Virus record (IMG/VR): IMGVR_UViG_3300034378_000142
Location: 1 to 38,819 of that record
Direction: 5' to 3' (one strand)
Source: a virus
Length of the DNA: 38,819 nt
The position numbers and the translations under genes were made by a program. The notes beneath the pieces are model-generated. The model was not told where the DNA came from and searched no databases. It worked only from the letters and a program-made list of their open reading frames with translations. This document shows, piece after piece, positions 24,101 to 31,125 of this stretch (within the stretch, counting starts at the first letter, position 1; every line of letters starts with the position of its first letter).

Positions 24101-24283
24101 AAAGAGTATAGCGACCTGGTAGTCATGGCACCGGATGACGTTGACGAGATAAAAGAGAAGCTCGAGGCTGCGCTTTCCGATCACCCCAAGGACTACAACA
24201 AGGGGCTCATTGAATGGGCAAGAGACTACGCCGAAAAGAGGGCTGTCGTAATTCGCGGTCAGTTCTCGAAAATATTCTCATGA
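21110..24283 (+). CDS. Triple glycosyltransferase (three GT-B units) behind the capsid gene
   Basis: The 1057-residue protein has a short N-terminal domain (about 1-80, FYVVRYIGDRPTQRIYDAL) that looks like a virion-associated module, then three GT-B-like units. Unit 1 (about 85-425) has KILFLFHSEGG, VVICGRLDPHKEL and the GT4 motif HPSRWEGYGMTVMEALASG with both Glu of E-x7-E. Unit 2 (about 421-760) has VAIIGWTIKHGGGV and HTFGLTFAEALHCKTP, in which the first Glu is His. Unit 3 (about 770-1057) has ISVFHSGQPRKNT and GESFNLAGFQHLALGTP, in which the second Glu is Gln. Only unit 1 looks fully catalytic. Placement within the head operon suggests glycosylation of the capsid or another virion protein; this is inference. 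Confidence 0.82.
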   Translation: MSFYVVRYIGDRPTQRIYDALERTNREVGKGQLFLTNENEVRRIRPNVEMFEVIREVELEALLKGAIQSSLEPWSHPELPAVRGKILFLFHSEGGKYIGQKIWEYQIALALADMGYGIHMLTDVVPPYAKEWPTKHKIMWERASSSGYAGFDMVIGTSPISLENAIKYADEYKLPCIMIAGEPPVAIPGRKESKERLAEFSGFLRRADKVIVPSEASRLQMAQVGVDVAKTFIVPPIINPNFLLANLRKKDDHVVICGRLDPHKELRETIKTLLVSPEEFDITCIVTNPASLQGEFGEGSGRHKLEFLSDLSEKDKIHLFSTAKVLVHPSRWEGYGMTVMEALASGMNVVARPLTAFKENFGKDLFYFSKEVDLLQTVSIALNSKNNGALVEKYRGLANRDQKQPLNRIFQRKRITLPTSSTRVAIIGWTIKHGGGVVARIEQGEALEKAGYEVEMGSWGGLHHTLTDRFRTTLLNGKDDVRKWLSVRRPGLVICDGNLVAQVAPIAEELGIPYALFMHFWTPFFQETVNLLDRDMVKTNPEYVRYAKDADAVFTNSVYTHDVFKKHLDIESVIVHPVLNKKRLEARGRFARNTILTPILEEEPLGLQLYESIMQRLRNRDFKVLYWRGGEMTLERLRKDHPNLTVLEGVEDVGRHYRSAKILLYPLQVDHTFGLTFAEALHCKTPVIAPALGNIPNIVGKGGVLMGDLNVESWIEEIERCFTDKKYYKKLYDATKTDAGKVPQTDSSIFVDSVQRILERSRKVSLYCGDFLASRHTFDPLCKIVEGAEINAPSCDNLIAFGPPSFWRDKISPNTYAYWASTALQTEIDSEMKWLGETVSLIKDGKLAGLISPSDAVLLLAGSMGCKRCYKLSVPAPLMNPYRKIERQDGHISVFHSGQPRKNTINQLLAILELDPNLVVHIGEKVVKKMPGELLAALNVVKHPFLADDKYFELIASCSVGLQVTIGESFNLAGFQHLALGTPCLISTSCAYWADLPKEYSDLVVMAPDDVDEIKEKLEAALSDHPKDYNKGLIEWARDYAEKRAVVIRGQFSKIFS

Positions 24284-24290
24284 GGTGAAG

Positions 24291-25025
24291 ATGGCGCTAG
24301 CTACTTTATCAGACCTTAAGCGTCTGCTTGATACTGCGCCGCAACGCGGGAAACCGAGGATTACAATAGGCGGCACTGACGCAACCTTGTCGAACGAGGC
24401 CGCTCAAGCTTTCCTTGACGGGCAAGAAGAATATATCTATGCAAAGCTTGGCTTTGTGCCAGATGTGAACAATGCCTTGGTCAAGGAAATACACGGTAAG
24501 CTTACGGCCTTCCATATCTGGATTCATATCGTTGACCGCTCTCATGGCGAAGGAGACATTCCCGAATATGTCATGGAGTGGAAAACATGGGCTGAACAAT
24601 GTCTCGAGGATGCCAGAAATGGTGATCTAGATATTCCTCGTGAGTCCGACGCAATCCCGCTTCGCGCTGCTTCGTCTGAATTCAGGCAAGTCTGGGACGA
24701 GAAAGTTACAATGAGAAGCAACGAGTGGGTGAAGCTCAAGTACTTCCCCATGGTTGCCAATTCAGAAGTCTGCTATCAAGACGAGGACAAAGGTGGTACG
24801 CAGTATCTCAAGGACGTTGACTATCAGATCAACTATGCTCAATGCGAGGTCATGGCTCTTACCGGAGGATACGCCGGTATCGCAGATGAGCAAGAGGTGT
24901 ATTTTTCCTATCAGCACATCGAATCGCGCCTGATCTCAAAGAGACCTGAGAGGGTGGAAGATGCTGATAGAAGCGGGCTTCCTCCCGATTGGAGTGGTCT
25001 CTTTGGAGAAGGTTCGATAGAATAG
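24291..25025 (+). CDS. Head-tail connector / adaptor protein
   Basis: The 244-residue product starts at ATG 24291 after GAGGTGAAG; an in-frame GTG at 24285 is possible. The N-terminal half is helical (LATLSDLKRLLDTAPQ, NEAAQAFLDGQEEYIYAKLG, ALVKEIHGKLTAFHIWIHI), resembling Mu gp36/DUF1320-type connectors, which insert helices between portal and tail. The C-terminal half is beta-rich (EWVKLKYFPMVANSEV, VMALTGGYAGIADEQEVYF), resembling an adaptor with a wing domain. The position immediately before virion-morphogenesis and tail-terminator genes supports this. No sequence motif is specific enough for a family-level claim. Confidence 0.6.
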   Translation: MALATLSDLKRLLDTAPQRGKPRITIGGTDATLSNEAAQAFLDGQEEYIYAKLGFVPDVNNALVKEIHGKLTAFHIWIHIVDRSHGEGDIPEYVMEWKTWAEQCLEDARNGDLDIPRESDAIPLRAASSEFRQVWDEKVTMRSNEWVKLKYFPMVANSEVCYQDEDKGGTQYLKDVDYQINYAQCEVMALTGGYAGIADEQEVYFSYQHIESRLISKRPERVEDADRSGLPPDWSGLFGEGSIE

Positions 25026-26032
25026 TGTCAGCTGAAAGCGAACTCAACCAAATACAGACCCTTGTCAGGAAGCTGGCGCAAATGCCAGTTCCCGACATTA
25101 GCCTTGCAGAGACAATCAAGGATCGCTTCATCTCTTGGGCCAAGCGATATCCTAGAGTTGCAGTGCAACTTGGAAATGCGGTCAAGGAAAGTATCCTCTG
25201 GGCAATAACTATTGCACGGGCTCGCAGGACAAGAACAATTGCGCAAGAGGCTGAATCGCGTGGCTATAGAGGCGTCAAGAACACAATCATTTCCGAGTCG
25301 CTTGGTATCGCCAGAAAGCGCTTGAGCTACGTACAAGAAGAATTTGTCAGCAAGGCCGTTGGCACTACAAGCTTCCATCTCATTCTTACGCTTCGAGATT
25401 TCCACGAACAACGACGCAGGGAGCGTTGGATAAGCGCAAAGCTCTACGAAACCTTCATTGTTATTCTCGGAAGGATGCTCGAGAAAAATCTCAGGGTTCG
25501 CATACTGAAGAACATTCGTGATTCCTTCAATCGCGGTGGTCGGCTGGCAGATGATATAATGCCAGGAGATAGGCACTGGAGGGATCTGAGCAAAGAATAC
25601 CTTAAGAGGTATCCGCAGAAGAAAGGTCGAAGACACTTTGGCTGGTTGGCTGGTGGAATGAAGCGTAATCTTTGGCGTGAAGGTGCGGTTACAATTCACT
25701 TCAAAGGCGGCCAGCGTGGGCAAGGCGCCAAGACTGTTTCTGCAGACTTCGGCACAACAAAAGCTGGTAAGAAACTGGCCATGTTCTACTTTGGGAGGGA
25801 ACGCGGTCGAGGTTCTCAACTAGGTAGGCCATTCACCTTCATGACTCGGCGTGATATGGAAATGCTTAATCGCTTGGTGAAGGCAAGTTTTAGCAACTAT
25901 GTAAAGGCAAATTATAGCATATTCGCTGGTGTAAGAGTTGGCTCTATGCCAGCCCCAATGTCATATGCAGAGTTTCATATGTTCCAGATTTGGTCAGCAA
26001 CGCAGGGTGCTGATCCAAGCGCGGGGGTATAA
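25025..26032 (+). CDS. Virion morphogenesis / tail completion protein (Mu gpG-like)
   Basis: The start is taken as GTG 25025, which overlaps the previous stop (TAGTG); GGAGAAGG lies about 10-15 bases upstream. The 335-residue protein has a helical N-terminal half (about 1-170, basic) and a C-terminal half with the plan of the Phage_tail_S/virion morphogenesis family: DRHWRDLSKEYLKRYPQKKG, WLAGGMKRNLW, a beta region (VTIHFKG) and a FYFGRERG...RPFTFMTRRD ending, matching 'W..L...Y...K.....L..TG.L' and 'H.FG...RPFL' of that family. Such proteins help join head and tail. The long N-terminal extension is unusual, since family members are often about 150 residues. Confidence 0.6.
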   Translation: MSAESELNQIQTLVRKLAQMPVPDISLAETIKDRFISWAKRYPRVAVQLGNAVKESILWAITIARARRTRTIAQEAESRGYRGVKNTIISESLGIARKRLSYVQEEFVSKAVGTTSFHLILTLRDFHEQRRRERWISAKLYETFIVILGRMLEKNLRVRILKNIRDSFNRGGRLADDIMPGDRHWRDLSKEYLKRYPQKKGRRHFGWLAGGMKRNLWREGAVTIHFKGGQRGQGAKTVSADFGTTKAGKKLAMFYFGRERGRGSQLGRPFTFMTRRDMEMLNRLVKASFSNYVKANYSIFAGVRVGSMPAPMSYAEFHMFQIWSATQGADPSAGV

Positions 26033-26499
26033 TGGCTCTCGATGAAACAATTGTGATGATTGCAGAAGGCATTGTAGACGTTGTTAAGTCTATCAAGGAT
26101 GACCTCGAACTAAGTGATCAAGATATTTATCTTCATGAGGTGCCGCAGGAATTTACGCTTCCAGCTTGCTTGGTTAGGCTTGCATTTGTAACCTTTATCC
26201 GTCTAAACCCACAGCAAGCGCAGATGCAGTTAACGTTCAACATAGAGTACGTTTACCCAAGATTTTCGGAGCCGGAGCGCATTGAGAAGCTGCTCAAGGT
26301 GCTCTCAACCCTTATGATTACTATTTTGAAGAATCCGACAATGAACAATACTTCCTTCACAACCAATACGCCGGAAGGACAGGCCGGAATATTGATGACG
26401 GAAGCTCGTGATCAGGGTTGCGAAGGAATTAGCATAACCGCTCAGGCTTTTGAGGAGCCGATCGATACGACTCCAATTTGGCCCAACGTGAATCCGTAG
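26032..26499 (+). CDS. Tail terminator / tail completion protein
   Basis: The 155-residue protein has a small alpha-beta fold: an N-terminal helix (ETIVMIAEGIVDVVKSIK), a strand with IYLHEVPQEFTLPACLVRL, FNIEYVYPRF and a helix of the type seen after it in tail-terminator proteins (ERIEKLLKVLSTLMITIL). Mu gp37/lambda gpU-like proteins have this layout and cap the tail tube. It begins at TAATG with the preceding morphogenesis gene, which fits the usual order connector-completion-terminator-tube. The assignment rests on size, fold pattern and synteny rather than a diagnostic motif. Confidence 0.55.
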   Translation: MALDETIVMIAEGIVDVVKSIKDDLELSDQDIYLHEVPQEFTLPACLVRLAFVTFIRLNPQQAQMQLTFNIEYVYPRFSEPERIEKLLKVLSTLMITILKNPTMNNTSFTTNTPEGQAGILMTEARDQGCEGISITAQAFEEPIDTTPIWPNVNP

Positions 26500-26508
26500 G
26501 AGAGAGAT

Positions 26509-28008
26509 ATGGACTTAGGCTGGAGCCAAGCTCAGTGGACAGACTTCTTTAAGTTCATTGGATCGATCGCCTCGAGCTGGTATTACGCGAAGCGAATAGA
26601 TGAGGAATCTGCAAGCGGCAGAATAACCGCGGACAAGCACCTCGATGCAAGTGAGATTGTAAGGCAGTTGAATCTTGAAGGGCTCGTGATTGGCGACAAC
26701 ACCGACGTTTCTGGGATTCTCTGGTGTGACATCTCGGTTGGCGCTGGAACTCTTACGATGACCCTTTATTCTGCAAGTTCAAAGGCTCCAGGTACTGAAG
26801 TTGCACAAGGTTCAATCGCAACTGCTAGCCTCCCAGGCTATGTTACGCTCGCTGAACAGAACAACTCTGGCTTAACTGGCACGGCATATATTTCAATAGG
26901 CCTCTCGGATTCAGACATATTCTTTGTTTGTACACCAGCGATTTCGTCTCAAGTCAGCAACCTACCGGTGGAAGATGAGGTTGACACGGCGTACAAAGAC
27001 AGGTTCCTACAGAGGTTCAAGTACATTTCTGGTTCGGCTCTTGTAAGTAGAGTAGAGTCCATTGCGAGGACCGAGTTGATCAACTATATTCGCGCCAAGA
27101 TAAAATCGAATCAGGACTCGGCTGGTGGAGGGCAAGAAGTACCGGGCGAAGGCGCGATCGACTTTGAGTACTATGGCGTCGTAGGAGACTTGATAGATGC
27201 CATGAATGATGAGACTGTTGCTGGCCAGCAGACAGTTCAATCTCGATCGGCTCACTATGACGAGGTGGTTGCGCCGGTTGCGGATGTCGGTAATGTCGGA
27301 AAAGGCTCTCTTGCGACTGGCTACTTTGAGCATTTCATTTCTGGGACTTATACTGTCGAATGTATTTCGGCAACGCTGGGCTCTGAGCAATTTAGTGTTA
27401 GCGTTGTTGACCGCTCAGGAAAGAAATTCTCATCTGAGAACTATCTACAGGTGAGGCAAACCTTTAACTCGCTCGATCTCGGTCTTAACGACCTCTTGCT
27501 TTCAAGAACGATCGAGGACAGCGATAGTGGTTCTGGAATCGCGGCAAGGCTTTCTGACTGGGCATTCCAGGGTGAAAGCAGTAATAATACTGACAGCGGC
27601 AAGCTCTATGGCAAGTATATTGATTCAACGAAGACCCTTTACCTCTACAGTGATTCTAGCCTTGCAGATAGGTATGAAGTCGCGTCCGGTGTCTGGGACG
27701 GAACGCCAGGTTCGACAGTGGTTCTCGCTGAAAGCAGAGGTTCGGGCCTCACCGGAACCGTGAAAGTTAACTCTGATCCCGCCGCAGATGTAAGCGATCT
27801 CGAAGTAAATTTGAATGTATTTGCCGTAGGCGATAAGTTCTACTTCGAGGTAGAGAAAGTTGGCTATACTTGGTGGAATGAATTTTTCGGTCAGATTTTC
27901 AAGGCTAACCTGCCTTCTTCCGAAGGTGCTTACACAATAGCTGTCGAGATAGCACATCGTGGGTTCTCTGGGCTAAGCGACATAAATTACGAAACAATGA
28001 GGAGATAG
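26509..28008 (+). CDS. Tail-region structural protein, paralogue A
   Basis: The 499-residue protein is a tandem paralogue of the next gene: same length, similar N-terminus (MDLGWSQAQWTDFFKFIGSI against MDLQAGQLFWNYLFQYIGRV), same middle features (LIDAMNDETVAGQQ against LADAMADETVPGAQ) and same ending (ANRGYSGL/AHRGFSGL). Each contains two copies of a beta-rich module ending in SGL(T)GTVKV, for example LAEQNNSGLTGTAYISIG and LAESRGSGLTGTVKVN. It occupies the place where Mu-like genomes have the sheath gene, but I see no sheath signature. A virion surface or tail-decoration role is more consistent with the repeated beta modules. AGGAGAGAG precedes the ATG. Confidence 0.6.
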   Translation: MDLGWSQAQWTDFFKFIGSIASSWYYAKRIDEESASGRITADKHLDASEIVRQLNLEGLVIGDNTDVSGILWCDISVGAGTLTMTLYSASSKAPGTEVAQGSIATASLPGYVTLAEQNNSGLTGTAYISIGLSDSDIFFVCTPAISSQVSNLPVEDEVDTAYKDRFLQRFKYISGSALVSRVESIARTELINYIRAKIKSNQDSAGGGQEVPGEGAIDFEYYGVVGDLIDAMNDETVAGQQTVQSRSAHYDEVVAPVADVGNVGKGSLATGYFEHFISGTYTVECISATLGSEQFSVSVVDRSGKKFSSENYLQVRQTFNSLDLGLNDLLLSRTIEDSDSGSGIAARLSDWAFQGESSNNTDSGKLYGKYIDSTKTLYLYSDSSLADRYEVASGVWDGTPGSTVVLAESRGSGLTGTVKVNSDPAADVSDLEVNLNVFAVGDKFYFEVEKVGYTWWNEFFGQIFKANLPSSEGAYTIAVEIAHRGFSGLSDINYETMRR

Positions 28009-28009
28009 A

Positions 28010-29515
28010 ATGGATCTACAGGCTGGACAACTGTTCTGGAACTACCTGTTTCAGTACATCGGGCGAGTCGCTTCTCTCTACCACTTCATGAAGCGAATAA
28101 GGGAAGAGTTGCGTTCCACCGAAGTTATTGTAGAAGAGTTCTACGACCCGAATGAGTATTTGTCCTTATGGACACTCGAGGGGGTGGCTCTCGGGCAGCT
28201 TGACGGATCGCTTTCAGGTGAAGAACTCCGCTACAATAATACTGACAAGGACGGCCTTCTCTATGTCAAGATTGTCGCAAACGGCTACAACTGGGACGTT
28301 GAAGTTTACAATAATGCGAATCGCCAGCAAGTTGCTGCAAGCGAAAAGCTAGTTTGCAAGGCAACAAATGTTGTTGCGGGTGCGACTGGCACACTTTCAG
28401 AACAGAATAACTCCGGCATGTCCGGTTCAGTTAAGCTCGATGCAGGAGTTGGCGCAGATTCAACTATTTGGATCAGGCCAAAGGTTGCACTTCTGGCTCA
28501 GATAAATACCCTCCCGATTGTTGACGACAATGACGCCAAGTTCGTCGAGAATATGCAGTCGGTCCTTACCAACATGGCGAATAGGCTTGGCAGTGCTGTG
28601 AGTGACGTAGAGAGTTTTGCCAGAACATACCTTATTCCTTATGTCGGGCAAAAAATCAAGAGTGGCGAAAACACTCTCGACGCTTCCGAAGTCTCTACTG
28701 AAAGCGTAATAACTACAACGCTAAATGGTATAATCAGCGACCTTGCTGATGCCATGGCGGATGAGACTGTGCCGGGAGCGCAGAGCTTTGTACAGTCTGG
28801 AAGCGTTGCTGGTGCTGTTGTCTGGGATGGCGACAACATAGGAAAAGGAAAGGCGTGGCCAGCATTCGTTCCAGTTCCTGATCCGTGGGCTATACCTGGT
28901 GTGGTTACTTTCCGTTGTGTGGCTGAGACTATCGGCTCAGAACAATTCCAAGCCAAGCTTATGGCCGACGACGGCTCAAAAATAACGGCAGGAAAAAGGC
29001 TTACGATCGATAAGGCGTGGCACTCACTTGATATTGGGCTGCCATTGAACGCACTTACACACGATCCTGTTGATAGTGGTGCAGAAGCCGACCACTTTTC
29101 AAACTGGCTTCTGTATGGTATTACGGCAGACTATTCTGACGAAGGCAAGTTGTATTGCGTGATCTCTGGTAGCGGGACCACTGTTGACTTCTACAGTGAT
29201 TCTGCAAGAACAGTTCAGGTTGCATCTGGAACAATCGCCGCTGGAACGCTCACAATAGTCGAGTTTGGCAGTTCTGGTATTTCTGGACAAGCGACTGTCA
29301 CTGGTACTCCTGCCGATGGAAATGGACTCGACGTTGACCTCAAGCCGTTCAAGCTTGAGGATAAGTTTTATGTTACACTCCCGAATGATCCAGACGCATA
29401 TCTCGGTGGATTCTTCGGACTGTTCAAGGCCAACATTGGCGTGATAATCGCGCCTGGAACGATAGACAAGGAAGTTGCGAATAGAGGATACTCAGGTTTG
29501 AAAACCCAGTTATAG
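28010..29515 (+). CDS. Tail-region structural protein, paralogue B
   Basis: The 501-residue partner of the upstream gene starts one base after its stop, with GGAGATAGA before the ATG. It again has two modules of the form 'YSDSA...VASG...LxExxxSGxSGxxxV' (TLSEQNNSGMSGSVKLDAG and EFGSSGISGQATVTG), an alpha-helical linker (VLTNMANRLGSAVSDVESFA) and a central beta region (FRCVAETIGSEQFQAKL, matching VECISATLGSEQFSVSV in paralogue A). The conserved overall plan with low identity implies an old duplication and separate roles, perhaps a hetero-oligomer in the tail. Function is not recognised. Confidence 0.6.
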   Translation: MDLQAGQLFWNYLFQYIGRVASLYHFMKRIREELRSTEVIVEEFYDPNEYLSLWTLEGVALGQLDGSLSGEELRYNNTDKDGLLYVKIVANGYNWDVEVYNNANRQQVAASEKLVCKATNVVAGATGTLSEQNNSGMSGSVKLDAGVGADSTIWIRPKVALLAQINTLPIVDDNDAKFVENMQSVLTNMANRLGSAVSDVESFARTYLIPYVGQKIKSGENTLDASEVSTESVITTTLNGIISDLADAMADETVPGAQSFVQSGSVAGAVVWDGDNIGKGKAWPAFVPVPDPWAIPGVVTFRCVAETIGSEQFQAKLMADDGSKITAGKRLTIDKAWHSLDIGLPLNALTHDPVDSGAEADHFSNWLLYGITADYSDEGKLYCVISGSGTTVDFYSDSARTVQVASGTIAAGTLTIVEFGSSGISGQATVTGTPADGNGLDVDLKPFKLEDKFYVTLPNDPDAYLGGFFGLFKANIGVIIAPGTIDKEVANRGYSGLKTQL

Positions 29516-29524
29516 GAGGAAGGC

Positions 29525-30439
29525 ATGGCAGTTCTAGCGCATGACTGGAAACAGGTAATTGGCTTCGAGAAGGAGCTGTCCTGGGGGAGCATAGCTCCTG
29601 GCGCCAACATTGACTGGCAGCGTTTCTATGAGGATGACGACATCTTCATGGGTGCTGAGGTTGTTGAGTTGACCGGGACCGAAGAAACGAGGAATGACGT
29701 AGAATATGCTCGAGGGAACTACGTCTTTGAGGGCAACACCGTAACAAACCTCGAGTGCGTGCCGGACAAGATGAACGTCATGCTCGAAGCCCTTTTCGGG
29801 TCAATCTCCGGCTCAAACCCGTACAGCTTCACTCCTGGCGACGATCTACCGTCAATGACGGTCTGGAAGCGCGTTGGAGAGATATACTCGGCCATAGTCG
29901 GGTGCAAAGTTAATGCACTCGAGTTCGCCTTCAACGTTGGCACAATGAAGGCCACGATGGAACTCAGGCCGCGCCATGTCGAGTACATGGATGTCGGATC
30001 TTTCCCGGCAAGAGTTCATTCAAACAAGAGGCCGTTCATGTTCTGGGGAGTTGTCCTCAACTGGGGCGGTTCTTCTACGCCGATCAAGGAAGGGACTCTC
30101 AGGTTCGACAACCAGCTTCCTACGGACGATTTTTACTCTGGAAGTCCGTATACTGCAGAACATGCCGAAGGTGTGCGTCAAGTCACCGGTAGCATGACTC
30201 TGCGCTTCGAGACTCGAGCACTTGCGGAAGAGTTCATCAATATCGAGCTTGAGAAATCCCTCTCGATTACGATAACCTCTCCGCATGGCGATACGCTTGT
30301 CTGGACGATTCCCAGGATCGTCAAGCAGGCAGGCTGGAGGGTAAGAAAGAGCGAAAACTTGTTCAGGGTCGAGATGCCGTGGAAGGCGTACGCAGACGCC
30401 GCAGGGAATATCTGCACGGCGGTCTTGACCACAGTATAA
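29525..30439 (+). CDS. Tail tube (major tail) protein
   Basis: The 304-residue protein begins with a tail-tube-like sequence (WKQVIGFEKELSWGSIAPG), followed by a beta-rich body with VEYARGNYVFEGNTVTNLEC, PDKMNVMLEALFGSI and PSMTVWKRVGEIYSAIVGCK. 'E...P.....LL...FG' followed by 'G..V....' is the plan of the phage tail-tube family, whose rings stack into the tube. It sits just before the chaperone pair and tape measure, the standard position. AGGAGGAAGGC precedes the ATG. Codon use is more C-rich than in neighbouring genes, consistent with a highly expressed virion protein. Confidence 0.75.
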   Translation: MAVLAHDWKQVIGFEKELSWGSIAPGANIDWQRFYEDDDIFMGAEVVELTGTEETRNDVEYARGNYVFEGNTVTNLECVPDKMNVMLEALFGSISGSNPYSFTPGDDLPSMTVWKRVGEIYSAIVGCKVNALEFAFNVGTMKATMELRPRHVEYMDVGSFPARVHSNKRPFMFWGVVLNWGGSSTPIKEGTLRFDNQLPTDDFYSGSPYTAEHAEGVRQVTGSMTLRFETRALAEEFINIELEKSLSITITSPHGDTLVWTIPRIVKQAGWRVRKSENLFRVEMPWKAYADAAGNICTAVLTTV

Positions 30440-30466
30440 TCTTTTTTCCATGGAGGAGGGTCTGTC

Positions 30467-30817
30467 ATGGCAATAACGCTTGCCACGGAAGACGTTGTAG
30501 TGGACATGCCGGAAGCCGAGGCGAAGTTCGTCTTTGAACCCATGTCCGTTGAAGCATTCCTGAACCTACCGATGGGGCGGGAAGCAATAGACCAGAAGGT
30601 ATTTCTTGAGGCGGTCATTTTACGCCTTAAGAGCTGGGAAGGCGTAGTTGACAAGGATGGTAATCCCGTAGAGTGTAGCGCCGATAACTTCAAAAAGATT
30701 CCCGGCGCGATCGGAATGCTTATCATTAAGCGGTATGCCGATGCCTCAGGAGTGACGGAGGAGTTTGAAAAAAAATTCGGAGAGTTGTTGAAGCCGAACG
30801 AAGCTTCAGCAACTTAA
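30467..30817 (+). CDS. Tail assembly chaperone, unshifted form (lambda gpG-like)
   Basis: The 116-residue acidic, helical protein (for example FEPMSVEAFLNLPMGREAI, KVFLEAVILRLKSW) lies between tail tube and tape measure, where tailed phages with long tails encode a chaperone that coats the tape measure during tail assembly. GGAGGAGGG precedes the ATG. Near its end the codons GAA AAA AAA form a slippery run, followed by a strong hairpin. Most ribosomes should read through to the TAA at 30815-30817, giving this form. Sequence similarity to lambda gpG is not visible; the call rests on position, size and the frameshift signal. Confidence 0.75.
   Translation: MAITLATEDVVVDMPEAEAKFVFEPMSVEAFLNLPMGREAIDQKVFLEAVILRLKSWEGVVDKDGNPVECSADNFKKIPGAIGMLIIKRYADASGVTEEFEKKFGELLKPNEASAT
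30769..30813 (+). promoter_or_regulatory. -1 programmed ribosomal frameshift signal
   Basis: The heptamer A_AAA_AAA lies at 30769-30775 in the phase of the upstream gene (GAA AAA AAA TTC). After an eight-base spacer, GTTGTTGAAGC at 30784-30794 pairs with GCTTCAGCAAC at 30803-30813: eleven base pairs including one G-T, with loop CGAACGAA. Slippery sequence, spacer and stimulatory hairpin have textbook arrangement. The -1 frame entered there is open through to 31125. Confidence 0.85.
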
Positions 30818-31125
30818 GAACCTGCGCTCAATGCCGAGAAATGTATCGGCAAATTCCAGGTAGACCGGATTGCGACAAGGAAGAACCTGAGTTCGACGGG
30901 ACGTGTCCTCGTAGAGGATATAACATGGACCTTGTTGTTGGGAAGTTCATGCTCCTAGGAGGGATGTTCTTGAGGTTTGGCGTGCTTCCAATTCATGGTG
31001 GGCTCTACGACCAAGACCTTCGGTTCTCGGTAACGCTTGGAGTCCTAGCGCCAGAGTTTCAAGAATCTCAAGTCAAGACTGTCCAAGCTCAAATGGCAGC
31101 TATGCTGGGAGGCAGGATTAGATAA
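30776..31125 (+). CDS. Tail assembly chaperone, frameshifted extension (lambda gpT-like part)
   Basis: This frame is -1 relative to the upstream gene and open from the slippery site to 31125. It has an ATG at 30841 but no ribosome site before it, so it is most likely made only as the C-terminal part of a 30467-31125 fusion of about 219 residues. The region upstream of that ATG is protein-like and joins it in a cysteine motif, RTCAQCREM, PGRPDC, DGTCPR, which suggests a small zinc site spanning the junction. The fusion would link the chaperone N-domain to tail-tube recruitment, as known for lambda gpGT. It ends in TAATG with the tape-measure start. Confidence 0.75.

Noticed and set aside
30841-31125. 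Independent 94-residue gene starting at the ATG at 30841
   Set aside because: It has no ribosome site, and the frame is open upstream to a complete -1 frameshift signal.
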